37,804 nt of DNA from the NCBI RefSeq assembly GCF_001866665.1, contig NZ_MLYO01000090.1:1-37804 (forward strand), written 5' to 3'. Source of the stretch: Streptomyces monashensis. Lineage in GTDB: Bacteria; Actinomycetota; Actinomycetes; Streptomycetales; Streptomycetaceae. Under the pieces are notes generated by a model. It did no database searches. It was given only the letters and a program-made list of their open reading frames with translations, and was not told the origin of the DNA. Shown one piece after another: positions 31,734 to 37,804 of the stretch (within the stretch, counting starts at the first letter, position 1; each line of letters starts with the position of its first letter). Both the position numbers and the translations under genes were made by a program.

Positions 31734-32381
31734 TCAGCACTGCCACAGGAGCAACGCACGGTCGCACGGCTCACAGGCGAACACGTATGCACAGCCCGCG
31801 CCGCCGAAGTTCATGGCGGTGCTGTGATCCGGGCCTTCCTCAAGCTGAACGACGAACGGCATCGTGCCAGCACACGAGGGGCAGGAGGGGGTCTCATCAC
31901 CCTGGAACCAAGCGGGGGCCCCTCCAAGTTGCCCAAGCACGGACGATTCGGGGCGTTCGCTTCTCGCCGCCCAGGCTTCGCGAGCCAGGTCATAGTCGTC
32001 CTCGGCCTCCTGCTCCAGGTCGACGGCCCGGACCTCCCCGAGCATGAGCAGCGCTCCCTCGGCACCTTCGGGGCAGGGCAGCGGCTCAAGGCCATCCAGC
32101 GGGAAGAGCAGGGCGCGGTTCCCTCCCGATGTCGGCTCCCAGTCGCTACAACTACCTGGGTCGTTCTGGCAGGCGAACAAGGCAAGGACTCCGCGCTTGC
32201 CCTCCGAGGCCCCTGCGTCAAGGTTGTTGTTCAGGACGACCTGGGCAAGGAACTGCATCGGGCCCTCACATGACGCGCAGCACGGCCACTCAGTGCCTGC
32301 GGGAGCCCGGGGCACCCCACCCCTCCGGGTCACTACCGAGTCCGGCGCAGACGGGCCAGCGTCGATCATCAGGGTCGTCAT
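31734..32381 (-). CDS. DUF1963 (YwqG-like) protein
   Basis: A 215-residue cytosolic protein. It shows ALFACQNDPGSCSDW (about 67-81), GNRALLFPL and LLMLGEV, then LGQLGGAPAWFQGDETPSCP, MNFGGAGCAYVFACEPC and the ending LLLWQC. The GGxPxWxQ and F-x-G-x-G-x-x-Y-x-F motifs are those of DUF1963. Cys pairs (CCASC, CPSC, CEPC) suggest bound zinc. ATG 32381. No function established for the family; it stands alone. From 31571 to 31733 I see nothing. Confidence 0.82.
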   Translation of the reverse strand: MTTLMIDAGPSAPDSVVTRRGGVPRAPAGTEWPCCASCEGPMQFLAQVVLNNNLDAGASEGKRGVLALFACQNDPGSCSDWEPTSGGNRALLFPLDGLEPLPCPEGAEGALLMLGEVRAVDLEQEAEDDYDLAREAWAARSERPESSVLGQLGGAPAWFQGDETPSCPSCAGTMPFVVQLEEGPDHSTAMNFGGAGCAYVFACEPCDRALLLWQC

Positions 32382-32504
32382 GGCCAGGACTCTAGGTCAC
32401 ACCGATGACATCGCCTGCGTGCCGGCCAGGTTCGCCGGGCGCTCGACCGCCCCGCCTCAGCCGAGGCAGGGCGGATCGCGGGGCGAGCGTGCGACGGGGC
32501 GTCG

Positions 32505-32605
32505 TCAGTCGCAGGTGTTGAGCATCTCGGCGAGCCTCTTCTTCTCCGGGGCCGTCATACTCAGCCCGGACCCGTACTTCACGTCGGTCCAGGCCCGTGC
32601 GTACG
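32505..32605 (-). repeat. 101-bp repeat, copy 2 (HNH gene 3' end)
   Basis: Ninety-two of 101 bases match 3698-3798 without gaps. It encodes YARAWTDVKYGSGLSM to LNTCD, the last 33 residues of a DUF1524 HNH protein. Upstream (towards 32606) the sequence is unrelated to copy 1 and belongs to the spdB-like relic. Confidence 0.85.
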
Positions 32606-33890
32606 ACTCGGCGACTGACGAAGACGCCGCCCGCCCGGCACCCTGGTCCGCTGGACCGGCCACCGCACCGTCGGCTTCCTCGTTCACCGACGCGCTCCCG
32701 AACGTGCGCTCCCGGAAACGGGCTACGAAAGCCTCCAGGTCCCCACCGGTGATGGGGCTCCCGGCCGCGTTGGTGATTCCGTCCCGCTCGTACACGTACG
32801 CGGCGAGCGCAGCCGCGCTGGGCTGGCCGCCGTGTTCCTGCGTGTACGCGACCCACGCGCTGTGGAAGTAGTCCTCCCACGAAAACTCATCACCGGCCTG
32901 CTGCTGCGGACCGTCCGCAGCGGTAGTGACGTCAACCGGGGTCTCGGCCCCGTAGCGCTTCTGGACAGCCACGCTCGGTAGGCCTCACCGAAGGCCTCAA
33001 TATCCCTGGGAATCGCTGCTGGCTGCACTGACGGGTTCGATTCTTCGGCCGAGGGCCTGGTCGTGGCCGCCTCAGGTGCCGCATCGACGGGGTGTACCTC
33101 TTCGGCTCCATCGCGTTCGCCCGCCTCCAGCGCTGCTGTCGGCGCGGCCACGAGGGCCGATGCTCGTTCGCTGGTGAACGCCATCGGCGGCTCGTCAATG
33201 CCCGCTGCGGCGAGCCCCGCCGGCGCAATCTCGGCAAGGGGAATCCCGTAGCGGGCCAGCCGCAGCGGCATCAGCGACTCCACCGGAGCCTTCCTGCGCC
33301 ACCCGCGGCCGAAGCGCGAGTGGAGGCGGGCCTGGTAGACAAGACGCTCCTGCTCCAGCTTGATCACCTGGTCGTAGGAGCGCAGCTCCCACAGCTTCAT
33401 AGGGCGCCACAGCAGGAACGTCGGGAGAGAGCAGCCAGCGAGTGATCCGCACGCCCTCCATGTGCTTGTCGGCCGTGATGTCCGCGATCCGGCCGACCGC
33501 GTGCCGGGCCGCCTCGACCGCGACCACGAACAGGATCGGGATCACCGCGTGCATGCCCACGCCCAGCGGATCCGGCCAGGCGGCCGCGCCGTTGAACGCG
33601 ATCGTCGCCGCCGTCAGCAGCCACGCCGTCTGCCGCAGCAGCGGGAACGGGATGCGTATCCAGGTCAGCAGCAGATCCAGGGCCAGCAGGACACAGATAC
33701 CCGCGTCGATGCCGACCGGGAACACATACGAAAAGTTCCCGAAGCCGTTCTTGACGGCCATCTCACGGACCGCCGCGTACGAGCCGGCGAAACCGATACC
33801 GGCGATGATCAGGGCGCCGGACACCACAACACCGATAAGGACCCGATGCAGCCGGGTCAGCTGAGGTACCTGAAGCTTCCCCGCAGCCAC
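32606..33890 (-). pseudogene. SpdB-like (DUF2637) transfer protein gene, frameshifted and fused to an HNH tail
   Basis: From 33890 leftwards: LTRLHRVLIGVVVSGALI begins a DUF2637 membrane domain with four hydrophobic segments and continues VFPVGIDAGICVLLALDLL, FNGAAAWPDPLGVGMH, ADKHMEGVRITRWLLSP. A shift near 33430 moves to TFLLWRPMKLWELRSYDQ, KLEQERLVYQARLHSRFGRG. A second shift near 32975 moves to VQKRYGAETPVDV, WEDYFHSAWVAYTQEHGGQP, LEAFVARFRERTF. At 32606 it joins the HNH tail in frame. SpdB proteins help spread integrative elements between mycelial compartments. With two shifts and a foreign end it is not functional, although the last part is an open chimeric frame. Confidence 0.75.
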
Positions 33891-34147
33891 GCCTCACACC
33901 CCTACTGCAACCACACAACCCAGCAGTTCTCACACCCCCACGAGGCAGGCCGAATTGTGACGGTTCGTGGAGTACTGGTTGCGGATCGTCCGCGAATAGT
34001 GATCAGTTGCGCGCCTCATCGAGTAATTGCCAGTACCTGTACATCAGTTGCGCTCGCTCATGCGGCGATGAACGCCTGTGCTTCTCCCAGCGAAGTGCCG
34101 TCCGGTCGGACGCCGCGCACCGGACCAGCTACGCGGCGCACCGCCTT

Positions 34148-34179
34148 CCGCCCCGCCCTCCACGGTTGAGGCGGGGCGG
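34148..34179. terminator. Strong GC hairpin
   Basis: CCGCCCCGCC (34148-34157), 12-nt loop, GGCGGGGCGG (34170-34179): perfect 10-bp stem. It may back up the next hairpin for the small secreted protein gene. Confidence 0.6.
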
Positions 34180-34224
34180 TCGTGCGTCCAGCATCCCGAG
34201 TTTGCGGCACCCGGGGCGAAGCCC

Positions 34225-34257
34225 GGCGCGCCTCCCGCTCCGCGTGAGAGGCGCGCC
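34225..34257 (-). terminator. Terminator of small secreted protein gene (copy B)
   Basis: GGCGCGCCTC (34225-34234), 13-nt loop, GAGGCGCGCC (34248-34257), perfect 10-bp stem beginning four bases after the gene's stop codon. Confidence 0.8.
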
Positions 34258-34261
34258 TGCC

Positions 34262-34543
34262 TTAGAGGGCGCTGTTGTTACATCCCGCGGTCGAGCCGAT
34301 GCTCGTGGCCTGGGCACCCGGGTTACCCTCGCCGTTGAGGCCGTTGCCCAACAGTCCGTTGAGGATTCCGACCTCGCCGAGGACGTCGAGGTTCAGGTCG
34401 TGCGACCTGCATGTGGAACTCTGCTGGATGCCGAGGTGGTCCCCGTGGCCGCCTTCGCCGCCGGCGTGGGCGGTACCAGCGGTCATGAATCCGACACTGC
34501 CGAGGGCAGCGACCATGACGGCAGCCTTGCGAAGCTTGTGCAT
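34262..34543 (-). CDS. Small secreted protein, Gly/His-rich, two conserved Cys (copy B)
   Basis: A 93-residue paralogue of the protein at 5114-5395. It starts MHKLRKAAVMVAALGS at 34543 after CACGGAGACCAC; an in-frame extension to 34597 exists but is not supported by copy A. Likely signal cleavage after AHA. The mature part has GGEGGHGDH, CRSHDLN, DVLGEVG, LGNGLNGEGNPGAQAT and ends GSTAGCNNSAL. Nearly every position from CRSHDLN onward equals copy A. Function unknown; conservation of both Cys and of the NGEGNPGAQATS block indicates selection. Confidence 0.85.
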   Translation of the reverse strand: MHKLRKAAVMVAALGSVGFMTAGTAHAGGEGGHGDHLGIQQSSTCRSHDLNLDVLGEVGILNGLLGNGLNGEGNPGAQATSIGSTAGCNNSAL

Positions 34544-34569
34544 GTGGTCTCCGTGAAAGTGAATGGGTG

Positions 34570-34586
34570 CGATCCCTGACAGATCG
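34570..34586 (-). promoter_or_regulatory. Leader hairpin of copy B
   Basis: CGATC (34570-34574) pairs with GATCG (34582-34586). Position and flanks (CGTAA, GTCGATCTG, GATCGCA, CACGGAGA) correspond to the leader hairpin of copy A at 5072-5088. Confidence 0.5.
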
Positions 34587-34597
34587 ACGTCTTTCAC

Positions 34598-34890
34598 TTA
34601 CGGGACATTAATATGACGTAGAGCAAATCAGACAATGGCGCGCCGATTACATAGCCCTCACAAGCGCACCACCCACGCGGGACCACCCGCATTCAGTCCA
34701 GGACCCCCAACTCCGTATCCGGCCGACAGTGACCGCACGCTGGAACGCCAGCGGCGAGCGCCCGGCGCGCCGTGTCAAAGTCCGCGCCCTTCACCCGCGC
34801 CCGGACCATGCAACAACCCCTGATGTGCACCCCGACCGGCATTGCATCTCGATTGAGCCCGCAGTCGAGGAGCCAGTCCGCCGGCGCCGG
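34598..34890. other. Promoter region of copy B, otherwise no gene seen
   Basis: AT-richer DNA near 34600-34625 (ATTAATATGACG) is the likely promoter area of the minus-strand small secreted protein gene. I see no convincing gene in the rest. Confidence 0.4.
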
Positions 34891-35050
34891 CTACGCGGCC
34901 TCGCCCTGCTGGCGCTCGACCTCTCGGCGTTCTTCGTCGGCGATCCAGCGGCGGGTGAGGTCGAGATCCCGCCCCTGGACGCGTTCGAGGAAGCGGAGCA
35001 GGATGAGGCGAGAGGATTGGTCGTGCAAGTGTTCGGTTCTATGATCTCGG
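34891..35050 (-). pseudogene. Possible C-terminal fragment of an unknown protein
   Basis: On the minus strand a GC3-rich frame reads TEHLHDQSSRLILLRFLERV, then QGRDLDLTRRWIADEERREV and ERQQGEAA before a stop at 34891. The helical pattern looks like real protein. Upstream the frame loses coding character near 35050. Family not recognised. Confidence 0.35.
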
Positions 35051-35083
35051 GCGACCACCGCAATCCCAGGGGTCCGTTCGGAT

Positions 35084-35478
35084 CCGGATCTCCCTCGCCA
35101 AGGTCGGCATGCCGCACGCCCACATCGCTGCGCCCGCCACCGACATCGGCACGAGCCTGGAGCGAGTCCGGGAAGGCGCTGGATAAGTGGCAGATCCCTG
35201 TCGATCCGGTGCGGATGCAAGGCCGGGGCACGTCGACGGGCGTGAAAGGCTGCGACGCCGTCCACCCCGCTCTCGCCCTGCGACCGGAAGACACCGCCGT
35301 TGTTGCTGCAGGTTCGGGCGCCAACAGCGACAGCAACAACGCCTTCACCCTCGTCCCGGACAGGACCAACCTCGTACGCACGCACGTCGTCTGGGCGGAC
35401 TCCAGGACCGAATCACTCATCTCGATGAATATGCCCGCAAATGCTCCAGAAACCGGGCATGATCCAGCCTCAGCGTGA
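35084..35478 (+). pseudogene. Possible decayed gene, unknown family
   Basis: A plus-strand frame reads RISLAKVGMPHAHIAAPAT, DIGTSLERVREGAG and stops near 35195. A different frame then reads ALDKWQIPVDPVRMQ, RPEDTAVVAAGSGANSDSNN, LVPDRTNLVRTHVVWADS and ends at 35478. Both halves look protein-like and would join with one base change. I do not recognise the product, and the minus strand is also open, so this is tentative. Confidence 0.3.
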
Positions 35479-35497
35479 ACACCGTGGGGGGGAAACC

Positions 35498-35823
35498 ATG
35501 AGCACGCCAGCACGTCGCACAACCGCATCCGGACGGCCCAGATCGGTGGGTTGCGGAGACTGCACGGCCGCCGCCATCTTCTTCTGGTTGACCCCCACGG
35601 GCGTTCTCCAGATCACGACCTACCGGTCCGAACTGATGCCGGAGACCACCGCCCCACACCGGGTCCTGACCGAGCGACGGATCGAATCGCTGCGCGACGG
35701 CTGGGAGTTCATGTCGAACTGGGGCCTGGACAGTAGCGGCGCCCTGATCGGGATCGTGCTGCGCGCGAGATCCAGTACCGCAGCGAACTCATCGATGTCT
35801 CGCCGAAACCGGCCTCACCGTGA
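35498..35823 (+). pseudogene. Frameshifted small gene, unknown family
   Basis: ATG 35498 follows a strong G-rich ribosome site. The frame reads RSVGCGDCTAAAIFFWLTP, LQITTYRSELMPETTAP and WEFMSNWGLDSSGALIGIVL. Near 35762 a shift leads to REIQYRSELIDVSPKPASP and TGA 35821. The recurring (T/Q)YRSEL motif on both sides of the shift suggests one protein of about 105 residues. If unshifted, the frame runs on to 35953 through antisense DUF6192 sequence, which is unlikely to be native. Function unknown. Confidence 0.4.
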
Positions 35824-36108
35824 CGACATCACGCCAACAAGGTCAGTAACCGCCTCGAACCGCTCCCCGGGATACGGGATGGCCAAGATCTTTTGGATCG
35901 TGTGCGAGACGTCCGCTGGCCTCGCTGACAGTGAACAGGTCGTCCATCCCTGAAGGATTCGCACCCCATACGAGCGCATCGGCTCGATCTCTGTGGCCGC
36001 GTCGCCGATCCGCCACTGGGCCCCGCTCCTCGTGGTGACCCAGTCCCGCCCCAGCTTGACCAGCTCGTCGTAGCGTTCCCGGGTCACACTGCCGACCATT
36101 GCGGGCAT
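35815..36108 (-). pseudogene. DUF6192-family gene remnant
   Basis: ATG 36108 begins MPAMVGSVTRERYDELVKLG and continues AQWRIGDAATEIEPMRSYG, the N-terminal signature of DUF6192 proteins found with Streptomyces plasmids and integrative elements. After a shift near 35965 another frame gives MDDLFTVSEASGRLAHD. The first frame then resumes TIQKILAIPYPGERFEAVTD and stops at 35815. DUF6192 proteins are about three times longer, so the gene is frameshifted twice and truncated. Confidence 0.6.
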
Positions 36109-36265
36109 CCGGACACCACCCCGCTGGGCCCGGGTGTAACACCGTTCCATGCCGCCAACTGGCCCGAGCAGCCCGCTTCTTCGCACGATCCGACCGCCGG
36201 AGACCGTCGGAAAGGGGGTGCGGACCGGCGCGTGGAGCGGCCCCACGTCCACCGCACGCACGGCC

Positions 36266-36601
36266 TCACACCCCACTCCGTCCCGTGCGCCACCTGTGCC
36301 AGGCCTGTTTGCGGCACCGGGGAGAGCAGTACGTTGCCGAGACGGGACGGTCGGCCCCGACCGTCCAGGACATTCCGCACTCCGGGCAGCTGAACGTCGG
36401 GCCCGCCTGGACTGCCTAGGTCCTCGCCCGCGCTCTCCGCATCCGCCGCCAGTGCCGCGACCGGCAGGCGGACGAGCAGAACACCGCCGTCATCTTCGCT
36501 ACCCGCATGAGCGGACTACCGCACCCGCGGCACAACCGCGGCCCCCTGTCGTCGTCCGCGACGGCGACCAGCCGCAGCCGAGGAGTACCGTCCCTGCCCA
36601 T
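36266..36601 (-). pseudogene. Double zinc-ribbon frame split by a TAG
   Basis: ATG 36601 starts a 61-codon protein, MGRDGTPRLRLVAV, with ribbon 1: CRGCGSPL, 12 residues on FCSSACRSRHWRRMRR. It ends at TAG 36418-36416. The same frame continues without another stop for 50 codons with ribbon 2: FSCPECGMSWTV, YCSPRCRKQAWHRWRTG, ending at TGA 36268-36266. Two matching CxxC...CSxxCR modules in one frame suggest one double zinc-ribbon protein interrupted by a nonsense codon. Alternatively, the short 61-residue protein is complete and the rest is relic. Proteins of this kind bind zinc and often nucleic acid; role unknown. Confidence 0.55.
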
Positions 36602-36703
36602 GCGACCACCGTAGGGAACGAAGAGAGCCGCCGGGAATCCCCCGTCGCACTGGCGATCAACTGTCCCCAGTGTCATGTACGGAGAGTGGCCTGGCCATCC
36701 TGG

Positions 36704-37069
36704 TCAGGCGAGATCTGTCAGGTCCTCCGCGAATACCCGCGACAGTGGCTGCGGTCCCACATACTGCTGGCAGTTGCACTGACCAGCCTCGTAACGCAGC
36801 GGCTTCTTGTTCTCGTCCCAGGCCACCGGCACCTCGACGCGCTCGTGGCACTGGCCCTGCTTGTCGTGTTTGGCGAGATGGTGCGTGCATCCGCACACTG
36901 GCTCCGGAGACTTGTTCGCTGCTTCGACAGCCAAACGCTCCTGTCTCGCCGCCTCCAGCAACTGCAACTTGCGCTCATGTCGATTACGCAGTGCGGTGCG
37001 GACGTTGTCAGCTGCCCACGCGAAGCCACCCGTCCAAAAGACGATGAGAACCCACCAGAACCAGTCCAT
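36704..37069 (-). CDS. Membrane-anchored Cys/His-rich protein
   Basis: A 121-residue protein. An N-terminal membrane segment (MDWFWWVLIVFWTGGFAW) is followed by a basic helix (RTALRNRHERKLQLLEAARQ) and a cytosolic Cys/His-rich end: VCGCTHHLAKHDKQGQC, then QCNCQQYVGP. The C-G-C-x-H-H-x3-H-D...C...C-x-C pattern suggests a metal-binding site. ATG 37069 follows GGGGACAGCGG. Similar proteins are widespread in Streptomyces as hypotheticals. No function known. Confidence 0.75.
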   Translation of the reverse strand: MDWFWWVLIVFWTGGFAWAADNVRTALRNRHERKLQLLEAARQERLAVEAANKSPEPVCGCTHHLAKHDKQGQCHERVEVPVAWDENKKPLRYEAGQCNCQQYVGPQPLSRVFAEDLTDLA

Positions 37070-37214
37070 CCGCTGTCCCCTCCCCCTGTAATTCTCCGGA
37101 CCAGCATAGACGGCTCATCGGAAGGGCGTTCGTATTGTCATGCAGGACTCAGACACAGCTTCTCACTTGTTCCTCAACCCCTGGCCTCGAACGACGTCTC
37201 GGACGCCCCGCGCA

Positions 37215-37515
37215 TGGGATCGGGTTGGCGTCCGACTTCGTGCCCGATCAGGAGGAACAGGGCCTCGATCGAGCGGCGGCCCCAGGCCTCGACGAGGTAC
37301 TGGCCGTGCGAGACGAACAGTCCGCCGAGCTGGAGCGTTGGCTGGCGACCGTGACGGTCGACGAGCTGCCCGCAGTCGCTCCCGTTCCTGCGGGACCGGG
37401 CTGGCCGCCGTACGCCGTGGGCAAGTCGGTGGTCGAGTGCCTGCGGGTGGTGCTGAACGAGGACTGGGCACACCACGGGTTCTGCGTCCGTGACCTCAAC
37501 ATGCAGGAACGCTGA
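37215..37515 (+). pseudogene. C-terminal half of a DinB-family protein
   Basis: The frame reads GLASDFVPDQEEQGLDRAA, VLAVRDEQSAELERWLATV, VPAGPGWPPYAVGKSVVECL and ends NEDWAHHGFCVRDLNMQER. This is the C-terminal half of mini-DinB (DinB_2) proteins, including the conserved H-H-G-F-C-V-R-D-L end. The N-terminal helices are missing, since upstream residues in this frame are unrelated. These proteins are metal-binding four-helix bundles; this copy should be inactive. Confidence 0.65.
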
Positions 37516-37536
37516 GCTAGATCCAATACCGGTGAT

Positions 37537-37804
37537 TTAGGTTGTTTTCCGGTGGGCGGGTTTGGTCTTGGTCGGCCCGACCAGCGTCACGTGGGGAATG
37601 CCCGGCCGGGGCGGATTGCGGTGCTCGGTGCGTTTGAGTTTCCAGTTGGGCATCTTGCGTTTGATGACGCGGGGACTGGAGCGCAACCGGCGCGGGGGCA
37701 GGGGGCGTTCGCGGATCTCACGCAGGGCCGTGGCCAGGGCCCGCGCCATTCGGGAGGGGGGAAAACGCCGCCTGGTGGGTGACATGGCGGCGGATGATGC
37801 GCAG
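37537..37804 (-). mobile_element. IS4-type transposase C-terminal end, leaving the window
   Basis: From the window edge a minus frame reads LRIIRRHVTHQAAF and, after a one-base shift in the G/C run near 37755, another frame continues PPSRMARALATALREIRE, then VIKRKMPNWKLKRTEHRNPP and HVTLVGPTKTK, stopping at 37537. The RVVKRK-x-x-NW-x-x-KR block is the usual C-terminus of Streptomyces IS4-family transposases. The rest lies beyond 37804. At least one frameshift is visible. Confidence 0.6.

Larger units (their letters stand above)
33891..34261. other. Intergenic, short direct repeats and hairpins
   Basis: About 370 bp. Upstream of the spdB-like relic it carries ATCAGTTGCGC twice (about 34001 and 34044), about 43 bp apart. 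No gene recognised. Two strong hairpins (34148-34179 and 34225-34257) are listed separately. Confidence 0.4.

Noticed and set aside
32505..32972. Intact 155-residue gene
   Set aside because: The frame is open but is a chimera of an spdB-like C-terminus and an HNH tail, without its own start signals.
1..37804. CRISPR array, tRNA or rRNA genes, large biosynthetic gene cluster
   Set aside because: No regularly spaced repeats, no cloverleaf with conserved TΨC sequence, no rRNA signatures, and no polyketide, peptide synthetase or terpene enzymes were seen.

Overview
The window looks like an accessory or chromosome-arm segment of a Streptomyces genome. It has very high GC with GC-rich third codon positions, GTG and TTG starts, strong GC hairpin terminators, families typical of the genus (SCO6745-type protein, SpdB/DUF2637, DUF6192, small secreted proteins) and many decayed genes and insertion-sequence pieces. 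No rRNA, tRNA, CRISPR array or large biosynthetic cluster was seen.

Layout. 0-6 kb: a secreted NucA/NucB-type nuclease with an acidic companion gene, a secreted HNH-like protein, then a patch of broken genes (the 3' end of a DUF1524 HNH nuclease gene joined to an antisense piece of an AAA/TOPRIM ATPase gene, and a multiply frameshifted relic) and two small secreted proteins. 6-9 kb: an unrecognised protein, a small membrane protein, and a response regulator whose sensor kinase survives only as a C-terminal stub. 9-13.2 kb: an IS256 copy with a 5' frameshift abutting a proline iminopeptidase gene, a divergent MarR, and an IS110 remnant joined tail to tail to an integrase remnant. 13.2-19.3 kb: a TetR/NAD(P)-binding oxidoreductase pair, a BAAT-type hydrolase, and a complete vdcBCD-type hydroxyarylate decarboxylase operon with a divergent AraC regulator.

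20.2-23.6 kb is a streptogramin-resistance-type locus: a TetR repressor diverges from a 14-TM-type MFS pump, a Vat-like streptogramin A acetyltransferase and a broken streptogramin B lyase (Vgb). 24-26.6 kb: an aryl-alcohol-type dehydrogenase and an aldehyde dehydrogenase, read leftwards from a promoter with two matching CAGG-N3-CCTG palindromes. These two enzymes could supply aromatic acids to the VdcBCD decarboxylase; that link is inference. 27-29.6 kb: a SCO6745-family protein, then an NmrA/MarR divergent pair bracketed by two copies of an IS30 transposase tail. 29.6-32.4 kb: a chaplin-like remnant, a secreted protein, an oxygenase fragment and a DUF1963 protein.

32.5-37.8 kb looks like the wreck of an actinomycete integrative element: a frameshifted spdB-like gene fused to a second copy of the same HNH 3' end found at 3.7 kb (91% identical over 101 bp), a paralogue of the small secreted protein at 5.1 kb with the same leader, a broken DUF6192 gene, a double zinc-ribbon frame split by a TAG, a membrane-anchored Cys/His protein, a DinB fragment and an IS4-type transposase end running out of the window.
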